Program-made: the position numbers and the translations under genes | Part shown: positions 23,001-35,935 of the stretch, piece by piece | Layout: every line of letters begins with the position of its first letter | Numbering within the stretch: the first letter of the stretch is position 1 | The notes under the pieces: model-generated | Databases searched by the model: none | Told to the model about the DNA's origin: nothing | What the model saw: only the letters and a program-made list of their open reading frames with translations | Origin: Otis tarda | Lineage: Eukaryota; Chordata; Aves; Otidiformes; Otididae | DNA: 64,000 bases | Assembly (NCBI GenBank): GCA_026413225.1 | Contig: CM048552.1 | Location: 49,243,001 to 49,307,000, forward strand | Reading direction: 5' to 3'

Positions 23001-26000
23001 TTAGATGCATCCACTGCAGAAATGGATTACTGTGCAGAACATAGATGAGAGGTTAAAGGTTGTAATAATTTATCTTATGGATACTACCACTGTGGATTGA
23101 AACGGAAACATACATTTACACAAATTTCCTTTTATGGTGAAACCTCTGAATTCCATCAAGAACTGTGTGTGATTTTTGTGCTTCTCCTCAGTAAACATGA
23201 AACATAGTACCTACTTCCAGTACTATTTTAATATTGTCACAGGTACTAAAGCAATATAGATGTGGAAAGCAAACAAACTAACCAATGGAAGCATAGAGTA
23301 CTCAGAGTCAATATTCAATTCTCAAGAAATCTAAGCTTTTAAAAACATAAGCACCCAAACAACCAGAAGTTTGCTTCTATACTGATGATGTACACTGTAA
23401 AAACATTGGCATGCTTCTCTTGCAGCAGCCTTCACCTTATCAGTGACTATAAACACCAGCAATTTTGCTCTTACTTCTGCAGCAATTCTGTAACTATTGA
23501 CCACTTTAAGCCATATATTGTTTAAAAGAAGACAATATATTGCATAAAAATATAATAAAACAAATGTCTTCCTCTCAGTAATGTAAGCTGAATCAACAGT
23601 GCTATTTGCAAAGAAACTTGGAATTGACTGAACAGTTGGAACACCGTGATGTTGGTACTGCAAATAATTTCTTTAGTGGAACCACAAACTTCAGTTAAAT
23701 CCAGTAAAATAAAAGGAAGATTGTTACAAAAAAAGGTCTATTAAAAGTCAGGTTATATGAACTTCATCATTTTGAATGAGTAGAAGGGAGAGAAGTTCAG
23801 GCATAAGCATGCTGAACGTCTTTGAAGGAATGTTGACCTGAAAAAGCAGAAACAGGAAAAACTTTGTGTCTACTTTCTTGAAAAAAAATATACTGGATGC
23901 TTTAAATTGCCTTGTATTTTCTGCAGTTCTATAAAATGAGAACTTAATTTATTTTTTTTAATGACTGACTTCTGTTCCTCCAGTCTGTGTTTATATTAAT
24001 TGTTTACTTTTCTTTTTTCCCAATGCCTTTGAATGTCATCTATGTGAGCCCTCAAAGATAATGCCTAGTTGTTGAAATGCTGTTTTGGTGATTTTCTGAA
24101 GTGAATTTAATCAGAATCTTCAGTCTGAAAAACCTAACTATCCCAAGCACCATTTCTTCTGTAATTCTGGCCTGTATGAGGATAAATGTTCTTTTTGAGA
24201 TTTTGAATAAAATGTATTATTCCATAAAGCATTTGTATTTAAACCTGCATGTGGTTCACAGTTTGACTCTCTGGCAATCATAGATTTCTCTTCTACAAAC
24301 TCCCCAATTCTTATCAGTTTACTCATTTGTATTAAAGTCATCACTGTTTGTCATATGCTTTGACATGGGATTTTATTTAAATAATATTGCCCTTTATTTT
24401 TCTTATTGCCTTGCTTAAATTGATAGTCACAGCTAAGCCTTATTGTAATGGTTTACAGAAATGGTTCATAATGAAGACTGAAAAAAAGTAGCATTAAAAC
24501 CTCACTGTTCCCTGGATTGTAAGTTGTTTGTCCTCCTTTCTCTTTCAGTGGTGGGTCTACATTTTCTCTTATCATTTTTGCATTTGTGAAGCCTTGATTG
24601 ATTTTGCCTTTTATTTCCTTTGCACATTATGACCATTTTGTAGCTTGCCCCTCACTCACTTTATTCCCACAAGGTTCTGTTTGCAAAAAGAATGGACCAA
24701 TGGGCCATGTTTGTCTTCACTGCTTTGGAGGATAGGAGGTTGGCAGTTTTTTAGTGATTTGTATTTTACAATGAGGTAATAAAAGCAAAGCAGTTGTTTT
24801 ACGGTTCTTTCTAAATGGGCACTAACTCTGCAGTTATCGGAGAGGTAGCTAGACAGGATTAGTTCTGTAATCGTGCCCATAACTGTCTTTATTTCTTCTA
24901 CCTCATGATAATAGTCTATTGCACCCAAGAGGATTTTACAATGACATAGGAAAAGTTTGTGAGCTCTCTCGCAGCAAAAAAAATATATGTTTTGATGATT
25001 AACAGAAATCCTGTGCTCCCCAGAGGGACTTTGCTGATCTTCAGCAGATACGATTTCTTTGTTACTCTGCCTTTGTTTCTGTGTTTGATGGTTTAAAACT
25101 GATGTTGTCAGATTGCTTTGGTCTCAGCGCTGGCCCAAAATGTGCAGATGAGCAAAGCTTTTCTCATTCCTACTTGGCCAATCCCTGAACAAGCTGAAGT
25201 GAAGTTACCTCAGGTGGTCATGAGAAATGTAGGGTGTCCATAATGGGGTGTTAAGAGCTTACCTTTGAGAAAAAATCTTGAGGCATTATTGCTGAAAGAA
25301 ATATATTTACTGTAATTAAATTGGATAAGGTCATAAAGTCTGCAATGAAGATGAACATGTTTCGCACATATATTAAAAACCGGTATATACCTTAGACAGA
25401 TTTACATATAATACTCACCTCAGTATTTTCAATTTTTTTTTTCCTGAAAATCAGTACTTAGAGTTTGAAAAACAGAAGTGTAAGTCAAGTTCTAATGGCA
25501 ATGAAAATATAAAAAAGCTAATCATAAAAGAATGATTGCCCTGTCAAAATAGAGAATCTTTTTGTTACATGTTATTGCCGAGTTTAAAATTCACAACTTG
25601 GAATTGAATCTGATATTCAATCTCAAATAGAAATGGTAAAATATTAATCCTTAGTGAATAGTGTGCTACCAACAGAATAGAAATTTGGAGAAAAGAAACC
25701 CGGTAAAAACTGGCATAGTAGCCATATGTAGGTCAGGAACTGGAAATGCTGAGATTGTATATTACATTTGGTGTGTTCTAATAATCCCTGTGTTCTCAGA
25801 CATAAAATTCATCTATATTTTTTACAAAATAATGAATTTTACTTAAAATAGAAGAATGTCTGTGTGGGAGAAGGCTTCTAAAGATAGAACTAATAATATT
25901 TCAACACATTTACTTATCAGAAATGTTATTTGTGACTTTTGAGGGTGCTAGTTTTCAAAAATACTCATTAGTTAAATACGACTCCTTTTCTCGAAACCAT

Positions 26001-27136
26001 CTGCTGTTCTTTTTCAGTCTGACAGTGAAGTCATGGTACAGAAACAGCGATATCACAGGTATTTCTTTGCCAAGAGATGATACCCTCAAAATTAGATATT
26101 ATGGCATTGCTGAGAAGTTCAGTCAGTAAGAAAGATGTTTATTCCTATAATTTGTGTGTTTTCCCACATTTTCCTACTTATTTCTTTAAAAGCAAGCAGA
26201 ACATTCAACTTTTCCATAGATACCCACAAGTGTTTTACATTGTATGTATAGAGAAGTTACCTTAAAATTGTGAACACTTAGATGAAATATTTTGAAAGGA
26301 AAAGTATTAGGTGCTGGAATCTGATCTGTAAAGAATTGGTATATCTGCATTACATTCATGGGTAATTATGTGGGTTTACACAATCTGTTAAATTGATCTA
26401 CTATCAATGCCAACTGTCAAGCGTTAGTGTCACAGAGATACTTTATAAAAAAGAAAGTTAAAAGGTGGTGCGAAAATCATATTTTATTTATGTGTGTAAA
26501 TTTGGGATAGATCCATTGGCTTTAACCCTATTTCAGAAGTGAAATGGTAACAGAATTTGGCTCACAAGTTCCACTCTGTTGCCTGTGCAAGCTGGGTTGG
26601 ACCTCACAAAGCAGACAACAATGATGAAAGCTGCTGTCGTTAGAAGTCCAGGTTAGGCAGCCTGCATGGAGAAACTCCCATTCAAGGGTATGGTATTTAA
26701 TACTCAAAACATACTTGGTGAACAGGAGCAGCAGAAGCCAGCTTGCAAACCATTAGGAGAGATGCCTGTTGAGCAGATCTCATTGCTTCTTTCCACATAC
26801 TTTGTAAGGATTAGGTCCCCTGAGATTTTTCAAGATAATATTTTGTTTGTTTTAAATAGGTTACTATGAAGTCTGTTACACATTCTTTTTCCTCTGACAG
26901 CATGAAGATGAATTTCAATTATGTATCTGAGACTTGTTTTCTTCAACTTTAATATCATGGCATATATCATATGAACACGTAGAGTTGCCTCATCTTCTTG
27001 TTCTTAGGTCATTTCTATTGATGGTAAGAAACACACATCAAAGTCAAGGTCAGCTGCAAGAAAGAGTTAAAGGGTTGAAATATTTACTGTGCTTAGCTCC
27101 TTAAATTATAAAGCAGGTACATTTATATCTCAGTGC

Positions 27137-27152
27137 TTTTTTTTTTTTTTTT
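27137..27152. repeat. Poly(T) run, T16
   Basis: Sixteen consecutive T residues. It has no adjoining recognisable retroelement, so it is not obviously a poly(A) tail of a minus-strand insertion. Confidence 0.9.
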
Positions 27153-30100
27153 GGCTTGTTTTGCTTTTAATTATGGAGGTTTTTTCCACCTAAGTAAGTG
27201 TTTTTCTGATTGACTTAAGAAGTGTCTTCTTTCCTGAGCAGGCTAACTGATTTTTATTCTGAGTAATTCACATAAAAAAGTTAATTAAGCCTTTGACCTG
27301 TTGTCCCAGTTGCTTCTTGGCACAGGAGGAGTCTAGGACACTTAGTTTCCTAGGAAACCAACAAGAAAGTCCCTGTTAGTGACTTACAGTTAGTACTCAA
27401 AAGCTTTATTTAACAGCCAAAGAAATTCTGCCTGATTTTCTTGGTTGTATGGATAATGCAACTTGCTATGCTTTTCTTTACAGTGTTCCTTTACATATTG
27501 AAACAGATATCTAGCATTTTGCTGAGTCAATGACATAGTTGAGTCAGTAGACATTAGTAAGACTTCATATTCAAATAATTCAAATAGTTCACTTTTTAAA
27601 ATCTGTGTAAAGTAGTATTTTCTGAGGATTAATTATTCTGTGCTGCATTTCTGTGAACCTCTGAGAAGGTTACTCTGAAGCATCTCATGCTTTAGGAGAA
27701 TGCTAAAGGAACTGAGTAGATTAATAACAAAAGTAGACCATAGTGTATTTTCTGTGAACTTACTCGGTCAAAACCTCAGCTGTAGTAGACAGCATTGTTG
27801 AATTCTGTAGCTAAGTTTATCCTAGCTAAATTTAGCTTTCTTGTGTCAAAATAACAAGGATGTTATTCTGAGTATCAGATCAATGGGATAATTTTTACTT
27901 TTTATCTGATGCGAGTAGAATTAGAACCATTAAAATAGATTCTATTCTTGATTTCTTTTTAGTACCAGTCAACTGGCTAAAGATCATGGCTTATCACAAA
28001 TATAAAATGTGTATTCAAAGTTCTCATGTCTTTAAGATGGTCATCTAGCTCATTTTTTTCTCCAGGTCTGTCTTTGACTAGTCATACTATGTAGCTTTAA
28101 ATAGCTGCTATTCATCAGCTTAATCTTGCTGTACAGCTGCATGTTCTTTAATTAGGTTTATATCAACTATATCTGCACATAATCATAAGGAAAAGCTATA
28201 CTACATGGAGAAGTAAAGGAATTGCCAGTAAAATGCGGTTTAAAGCCATTGCATTTTAATGAGTTTCCAATTACAGCAACAAATCGGAAATTTGGCATCA
28301 GTGAATACTGTTCATATGGACTTTGATCTCTTCCAGTAGATCATATTTCTTTGATTAAAAGACATAAGAGAAGGCTTTATGTCTGGCTGTGATGAAATAA
28401 TTAGCCAGAGCTTTATTGACTCAAGTGAGCCAGGATTTCATGTGTTAATGTCAGAAATAAAAGGAAGAGTCCTCTTGAACTGATGCATTTACTTTATAGT
28501 TATAGGATACATTTCCTGTTGCAATTCTAAACAATTCATCATAAGAACAGCATTCAGTTAAAAGTTTGTGTTGTGAGGGAGAGCTATCATTATTTGCTAT
28601 GTTTAGCCCTATTTATAATAGGCTAACTTTGATTTAACAGATTAGAAGATGACGTGTATAAAGTCATTTTACTTCTACAAAGTCTTTGATTAGTTATAGA
28701 CAAGTATAGAACAAGGAAGACCTCTGTCTTTCTAGGCTTGCTAGAAGAAAAGGAGCTGCTCAATAATCTCATCCATGATTAATGACTTCAAATAGTTCTA
28801 CAATGAAATAGACTACATCTCAGTGGAAACTACCTCAATTTCTTGAGGTTGTACCAGTATTTGAAAGAGAGGTGGTAGGAAGGGAATCCTTATGTTAGTA
28901 GTTTTCGTGAGAGGTGATTTATCTTGCATGTAACTGTACTGTCTTAGGCAACTGGCACATGTTTTTATGCATAAGTGAACAGGTATAATGAATGGGACAA
29001 GTGCTGCCACCTGAATTTATGGTTTGTGTTCTCAGAAATTTTCTTTCCTTTGTGAAAATGTCTACCTGTTCCCTCAACTGTTGTAAACTGTGTTAGCTCC
29101 TAAAATAACTTTAAAATAATCAGGATTATTGTAGTTTTCATCTACTGCTATAAATATATCATTCCAGGAACTATATTCATCTGATTTACCACCACCATGA
29201 AATCTAGGATCTTATGAAATCTCTGCTCACTTTTCCTTATATGGTTTAAAATACTCAGCTTATTGTGCTTAATGATAACATAATTTGAGGAGAAAATAGA
29301 CTTCATAAGTGCATGTATTCTTTAGCCAGTGATCTACATTACCTTTTCTTTGCTAATTGCCTGTAAAATCTGCAAGTGCTCTGATTTTTAATCTTGTAAC
29401 ATTCTTAGTGTTGCTATGTATTTCTTCCCCTCCAGCTTGAGCACCCAATTCGTGTTCTACATCCTAAAGTTTCATATTCCCATATTTATGTTTTGTGTTA
29501 TGGAGATATATTTTGTATTATATGGAGATAAGTGAGGATGGGATGTTTTGTCTTGGTGCTGAGCCCTGCAGCCCCAAACAGTGACTCAAGATTTGTCTGG
29601 CTCTGCTGCTGTCTAATCTCAAGTTGAAGCTGGAACGTGAAGCAAGATTTAAAAGCTTCATCTTCTTCTATCCCCCAAACACACAAACAGCTTCAGTGAA
29701 GTTATTAAAAAACCCCCACCATTCTTCATCTGTTGTTAAAGCATCATTATCTGCTTGTGTGGGCAATAAGAGAAGTGGAAGAAGAGGAGTAAAAAACTAT
29801 TCCTCAAAATTATCTTAAAGATTTGGAGACATTTTTCAGGAACTGATCCTTAATGCTTACACATTATGTATGATGAGCATTTATTAAAACATTCCCAAGC
29901 CTCTATTTCTTCAAAAATGCAAGTGTTGCATAGGCATTTATTTCATTTTTGTAAAGAAAGCTATCATTATGGAAGCATATTGAAAAAGAATACTGCAGCT
30001 ATCTATTACCTTTTATGAAAAATATATAGCGATATTTGGTGATATGTTCTCTCACAAAAGGCTTAGTTTTTTAGACACTTGTAATTTTATTATTAACTTA

Positions 30101-30482
30101 GATAAACCAGACATTTAGAGAGTTGAGTGTTTTTTCTTTCATTCCATATATTTCTCTCTTCCAATTGCACTAGCAGCTTCCAAGTTTTGGGGAACCAGGA
30201 TAATAGAATGTGAATTTTGGCAAGAAATTAAACAACAGTAAACATAGTTTGGACTCAGCACGAGTGAAGTTGTTTAATGTCAACAGTGACTAAAACTGCC
30301 TTCCAAGTGACTGAGGCTTTGTAGGTCTGTTCTCCTTAAATTAATTTCTGCTTCTCGAAGGCCATTAATTTAAATTGCATGTCAAATAACAAGTGACTCC
30401 TCCTTCTAGCTCATATCACCATTTCCAGAGCAACCTGATGATGCATATTGTGGATGGATTCACATCTCAGGGCTATTTTCTA

Positions 30483-30503
30483 TTCATTTCATTTCATTTC
30501 ATT
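30483..30503. repeat. (TTCAT)n pentanucleotide repeat
   Basis: Four units of TTCAT in perfect tandem. Confidence 0.9.
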
Positions 30504-32679
30504 GTGCCTGGCCTGCCCCTTTTACAACAAAGGAACCTTAAAAGTTTTAATGTTACTAAATCTTAACCAAAAGAGACTGCTAGTTTAATTTTAGCCTCTG
30601 TGAATAGTCTTGGTTTGAGCACCTCATACTACATAGCTAGTGACTGAGTACCTTTCAGCTTTCATGTAAGCTGAAGCCAGTGAAATAAGATACCTAGCAT
30701 TTGAAAAGTAAGTTAAATACAGTAAGTCCAGTATATACAAATACAATAACTATTACCTTCTGATTTCCCTGTTCCCATGTTTGTATAAAGACTGTGGGAG
30801 ATGGCAGAAGAAGGGAAAGTCACAGCTCAGAAACAGTGTCTGTAAAGAAGAAAAGAAATAGCGCAGAGGTTGTTCTGCGCTTAGTGAGATGCAGAAAGTT
30901 AAGATTTCATACTCTCTTAGGCAATGCAGTTCCAGAGGTGAGGGATTGCAAAACTCTCAGATCTGCTTTGAGTCCTCCTCTGTTTCAGGAGGCATGTACA
31001 GAAACACAGCCCCAGCGCTTCGCCTCCCTTATTGTCAGAGATAAACTGGAGCTGAAATCCTGGCCTGAGCGAAGATGGTGAAATAATTCCTGGCAACTGC
31101 GTGGAGCAGAGTAACACAGTATAGGCAGCACACCCCTCTGTTACTTTTCTACTTTTATCTTTGGCACTATCAAAATGTAAATATTTCCCTCTCTTTAATG
31201 AATGTCACTTCCTGGTACAAGTTATATAACAGTATTTGCGCAAAAGCAATCTGTAACAAAATGCAATACACAGGTTCAAAGACAAAGGTCTCAAAGACTA
31301 TCTGTTACTAGATGTGGAAAAACATCGTTTCCTTAACAAGGGTTTACTTGAATGACAGGAAAAAAAATGCATGTGGTGGTCTATCTAACCTACTGAGCTT
31401 CCATGTTTAAATTTGCACAAAAGCAGCTTAAATTTGCTAGGGATTTGGATCAGAAATCTCCTGAAGGCTAAAGCCTCCATGTGTTATTGGCATAAAAGAA
31501 GGGGAAGAGGACATGCTAATGAATATTGGAATATTGGAAGTCTGAGATAGCATACATGCCTAAATCCCACCTCCTGTTGGGTTCAAAATAGAAGTTATCT
31601 GTCTCAATAGGTGGTATATCTCACTGTCCCATCTCTCAGGCAGAGCAACTTGCTCTCTGCAGCTGCCACACTAATAACGGGAGCCTACTCATCCCAGAAA
31701 GCCTTTTTCTTTAGATAAGAATGTATTTGCTTTGAGTGTAACGCTACTGCTTAGAGGGAAAATCTATTGCTGAGGTTACCTGGAAGATAATAAATCTGTG
31801 AGTCACTTGAACTGTCCCCATTTTTGTAATATTTGGGTCAGGGTTTTCCTATGCTATGCCTACCTGCAGAAAAGTTTGTCAGTTTGGTTTGGTTGGGGTT
31901 TTTTCCTTGTCATGGTCACATTTCACTTCAAACATGCTGGCAAAGTTCAGATTAAAGTTCTTGTCCACTCCATGGTTTCATTATGTGTGTGCTGGTCTTA
32001 CATTCTCATTTAACATCTGAAGTCTAACACACATATTCTAGTGAAACTAGGCTATGATCCCTGTATCAGTCAAAACATTAGGAAAAAATTAAAGTTTTCA
32101 GTTCCCAAGGGGGATCAGAGAATAACATGTCAGGCCACTCACTGCCTGTCACTATTGGATATGATAAGGATTAGGGAAAACTCGAAATCCAGGCTTTTTC
32201 AGATAAGGCAGGCTACTTTGTGAAACAGTATCTTCTTTCTTTCTGTGAAAAATGAATTGAATGTATTGCCTTAATCTTGGGTAGATGAAGGCTATTGTAC
32301 ACAGCCCCCACAAATTCAGCAGAATGAGGACAAAATGTGATATTTCCCATGCAGTTAACTGAACAGCAGTTGGAGGAGAGAGTTTAAAATCAATAGGTTG
32401 TAACCACTTCACTCCCGTACCATCTTCTGCCTTGTTTTACTTAGTTTTCCTGTTTTGGTTAACTAACCTTCAGGAACGCAATCTCCATTTTTCTCTTTTT
32501 CTTTAAATCTCAAAAGGGAAACCCTTCAATAACCTGTCATTTCCATGAAATTACCCTTTTTTCTCTCTAACGAAGATAACACTGAGTGGTAATAATACGT
32601 CACCGCTGTTCTGCCAAAAGGCAATACTGGAGATTGAAGTGGGCATAAAGCAGAAATTTTCAATGAAGAAAAAAATCAA

Positions 32680-32805
32680 ATAGAACTGGAAGAGACTTCA
32701 AATTTCTCTATTCCACCCACCTGACCTGTGGCAAGATCATCTATATCTAAGGTATTTTCATCCCCAGTAATGAAGAATCTACAATTTTGGCAAGCGATGC
32801 TATCT
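32680..32805 (-). mobile_element. Very old CR1-type LINE 3' scrap
   Basis: The run 'actggaagagacttca', then 'tggcaagatcatctatatct', then 'ccagtaatgaagaatctacaa' and 'ttggcaagc' follows, in order and spacing, the remembered consensus of ancient amniote CR1/L3-type 3' ends on the minus strand ('...gatggagattccacaacctcc...'). Divergence is high, with no frame left. The call rests on pattern memory, not alignment. Confidence 0.5.
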
Positions 32806-33746
32806 TTAGTGCAAATGAGTTCAGTGGATTTAAGTAATCACCAGCCACATCCCTATTAACCCTCTTCACGGTACTAATATGAGCACTGATCAGCTGAAAC
32901 ATTATTTGTAGCAAATGGGCCCAGTAAGACATTCAAAACATGTCAAATGACGCATCCTTAGCCAAAATAGACCGATCATTCTTGGGAAGAGCATACCTTG
33001 CATTTCCACCCTTCCTGCTCTACAGGCTGAGAACACAGTTTAATTTACTCTGCCATGTCTTCTTGCAAACACCCGCCTTTTCACTGTTTTCCACGTTGAA
33101 GTATAACATCCCTGCCTCATGTCTCGTTCACTACTGCGCATAGTCTGGAGCTGGCATTATGTTAATTCACCATTTATGTTGTGACTCCAAGTCAATGAGG
33201 TTTCTACAGTACAGGCCTCGATGTATAGCAGTAAATCTGTGTGGTTTTGCCTGTCTGCAATCCCACAGTGTTTTATGCGAAGTGTTTTATCTCAAAAGGA
33301 ATGTCAGCCTTTTTCTTTCACCCATGACATGAAGCTTACCCCTGCATGGAAATTAATGCTTCATTGGCATAAAGATGACTCTGTTTCCCTTGGGAATTAA
33401 GCTCTCAGCAAAGACAATTACAAAGAAGAGTTGTTCATTTTACTCCCAAAGAATGACCTGCAGTATCTAGGAAGCCTGGCAGAAGTCCTTTCTATTATAA
33501 ATGGATTTTCAAAAATCAAACATTTTCAGAAGATCATTGTTGTCTTAACTTTACTCTGCTGAAATCAGTAATAAAGGTCATACTAACTGCAGTGGGGACA
33601 GAGCTAAGTAAATTTATGGAATTCCCACTTGCAACTGTTATCACCCTGCAACAATAATGGATAGAAACCAACCACAAAACAATGGGTTGGGATGGCAGAT
33701 ACTTTGGGGACTGGAGTCCAGAACTGAGGGGACTTTTCTCTTCTGC

Positions 33747-33833
33747 CACAAAAAAAAAAAAAAACAAAAAAACCCACAAAAAAAAACCCAAAACAGAACA
33801 AAAACCACAACAACAAAAAAAACCCAGTTCTTA
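33747..33833. repeat. A-rich low-complexity tract
   Basis: Imperfect A-runs separated by C or CCC ('aaaaaaacccaca' style) extend over about 87 bp. There is no retroelement body on either side that would make it a poly(A) tail. Confidence 0.9.
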
Positions 33834-34915
33834 GCATCTCTACTAGTAAAATCTTCAGTGTAAGTGAAATACAGATGGTAGAAGTCACTCTGAGTTCAGC
33901 TGAGATCTGATTCATTACAAACTGATTATGAACTTTAGCATTTTAGCTGTTGGTCCAGATCAGCCTGCTTAGGTACTACACAGAGCTGCACTATTCGAAG
34001 TTTGAATGCCAAGCAGAAACCCGAGGTTTCCCTGGTAGGTTTTTTATTTCTTTCACTTAAAATTTTTTTGCTTAGTTGTTCTTTAAGAATACTTTTTTAT
34101 TTGGGGGAATTAATTGCTTCTATGATCCTATTACAAATTCAAATCAGTTATTTTATGCTAGTTTGCCTTATTTTATGCTAAACTGCATATCTTAATTGTG
34201 ATTGTGCAATCAGTCATTTTAAATTGAATTCGGTGCTTTGCTTACTGCCAGGATTACCAGGCTTCACAAACTCTGAGATTTGTGGCAGGAAGCCTGGATC
34301 AACTATATACAGTCGGGTAGGCTCAGGTTCAGGTCTTGGCAGGGTATATGCTCACACTAGAATACACTGATTCCCCAAATATGTCAGCTTTTAGCTTAGC
34401 TTTGTCCCATGTAGAGGAGCTCAGGCCTCTAGAAACTCAGAAGCTCATGAAATAGGAAATGGCAAACAAACAGATTGTCGTTTAAATACAACACCAAGAC
34501 AGAACCTGAAACAGCAGTATATCCACTTTTGCACAAATGATAGAAGAAATCTAGGAAAGAGGATGTATGACTTCCAGTGAAAACACTGGTCAGAGAAAAC
34601 TTGGTGGGGGAAGACAATCAATAGGACAGTATATTACAAAATTTGGAAGGAACTGTGCCAGTGGCAGCTTAGTACTATATGCTAAGGAGAGCTTAAAGTC
34701 AAATCAAATTAACACCCTAGCTGCTTCAATGGAGTCTGTATAGGTTCATCTGCATGGAACTCCAAATCTGTATAGATTGAAATCTAGGGCCTCAACAGGG
34801 AGCATATAGTCCTGGGTCTGTATCACTGACGCCCCAATCAGGACAGCAGCACTGACTGTAATGTGCAGAGGCAGATCAGGTTAAAGAGGCAACAAGGGCA
34901 GAAAACACAACTTTA

Positions 34916-35008
34916 CTGGATTACTTCAATTACCCCTGTCCTAACTGGGCAAATGTCACAGGGGAGCATGAAGCAGAGTTTAAACTTTTAAGTGCTCTTT
35001 GTGACTGC
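34916..35008 (+). pseudogene. LINE ORF2 endonuclease-domain remnant
   Basis: Thirty-one codons are open before a stop at 35009. The translation contains DYFNYP, NWANVTGEH and AEFKLLSALCDC. These correspond to the GDFN(Y/L)P-DW-N motif block and following helix of the apurinic-type endonuclease that CR1 LINEs use to nick target DNA. In the family the first position is G-D-F-N, with the aspartate and asparagine close to the catalytic centre. Here the motif is altered (D-Y-F-N), and stops follow directly. It is a non-functional fragment. The assignment depends on motif order and on the LINE context on both sides. Confidence 0.5.
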
Positions 35009-35761
35009 TAATTGAGTGTGTGAGAGGAAGTAGCATCCTTAACTTGATGCCAAGATATGTACAGAATCAGGTTGAAAAATCTGGTTTTGGAAGTGCTGCT
35101 CTGTAACGGTGGGCATGATGTTCATAACTCACTGTCCCAATGGGGTTCTCTACAGATCCACCAAAGCCATGCACAGTTTCAAAGACAACTGTGTCAAGAT
35201 GAGGGAGTTTGTTTAAAAGCAACCAAAAGGGACAGCTAGAAGATTAAATCTTACTGGGCAACACTAGAAGGACATGACACTTTCAAAGGAGAAACAGAGA
35301 AGTACTTGAAAGGGAGATCTAGAGTTTCTTCCACAGAGGGAACAGCTTTCACAGATGGCTTAGAGGAGAAGTGATGGAGTCAACCAATGCATGTATAGCA
35401 CTGAGAAGGTGGTGGACATTCGACTGTTCATCATCCCTCCGAATCAAGAACCACTGACAGTCAAATGGATCTAGCAGAAACCAGATTCAAAACAAACAAA
35501 AGGATGTGGCTCTTCAGACAACAGAGAGCCACTCTGTTGACTTCCTCATCAAAGGGCTTTTTGGGTGCAAAAATCTCAACACAGTTCAAGGGGACATCAG
35601 TCTTGCAAGAGAGATTTTGTGGGTTACCAAACATACAAATCATAGTCGGCTCGGGAAATCTCCTTAGCCAAGAGTGACTGGAGATGGGAAAACAGTTAAG
35701 GAGAAATATCATATAAGTTTGCTCTATTCTTAGTCTCCCCTAGGCATCTGTTTATGGTTAC

Positions 35762-35882
35762 TATTTTTTTTTCCCAGATACAACAGTTATTGTGCCAGGG
35801 AAAACATTACTTAGTTCAGGGAGGCTCAAGGGAGGACCAGCAAGTCACAGGGAGAGTTCATCCTGCCCTGTTTTTGCCGGGG
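35762..35882. mobile_element. 121-bp insertion inside the old LINE 3' UTR
   Basis: The LINE 3' UTR should run directly from 'ggcatctg...' into '...gagacagaatactgg'. Instead, about 121 bp of unrelated sequence intervenes. The flanks repeat each other: 'atggttact' at 35754-35762 and 'atggttatt' at 35883-35891, 8 of 9 identical. That is the signature of a target-site duplication. An 8-bp duplication would suit a short non-autonomous hAT-type DNA transposon, but I see no clear terminal inverted repeats, so the class is unknown. Confidence 0.45.
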
Positions 35883-35935
35883 ATGGTTATTATTAGAGAC
35901 AGAATACTGGGCTAGCTGAAGGAGAGTTCACAGGG

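Larger units (their letters stand above)
20039..32679. other. Non-coding stretch, no gene seen
   Basis: AT-rich, with no credible exon or RNA gene. It contains a T16 run at 27137-27152, a (TTCAT)n run at 30483-30503, a POU dimer-like word at 22471-22484, and a short stretch near 20850-20900 whose translation includes KFADHTEL, reminiscent of the CR1 polymerase FADDTKL motif but not extendable. The longest frame (163 codons from 20034) starts inside the CR1 tail and shows no domain. Block 30790-31100 is less AT-rich with a 95-codon frame that I do not recognise. Confidence 0.6.
34640..35935 (+). mobile_element. Decayed CR1-type LINE: endonuclease, C-terminus, 3' tail
   Basis: Successive blocks match an ancient amniote CR1-type LINE in correct order on the plus strand. 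Endonuclease-region words run from about 34640 ('agtactatatgctaagga', 'gacgccccaatcaggacagc') to about 35180. A C-terminal block lies at 35483-35545 (translation begins RFKTNKR). The 3' UTR words are 'tagtctcccctaggcatctg' at 35731-35750 and 'gagacagaatactgggctag' at 35896-35915. The reverse-transcriptase core that should lie between about 35180 and 35460 is missing or unrecognisable. Numerous stops and indels mark it as dead and much older than the avian CR1 copies elsewhere in the window. I identified it by remembered consensus features and could not align it. Confidence 0.6.

Noticed and set aside
33747-33833. A-rich tract as a possible poly(A) tail of a retrocopy
   Set aside because: The tract is C-interrupted, and no gene-like or LINE-like sequence lies on its 5' side.
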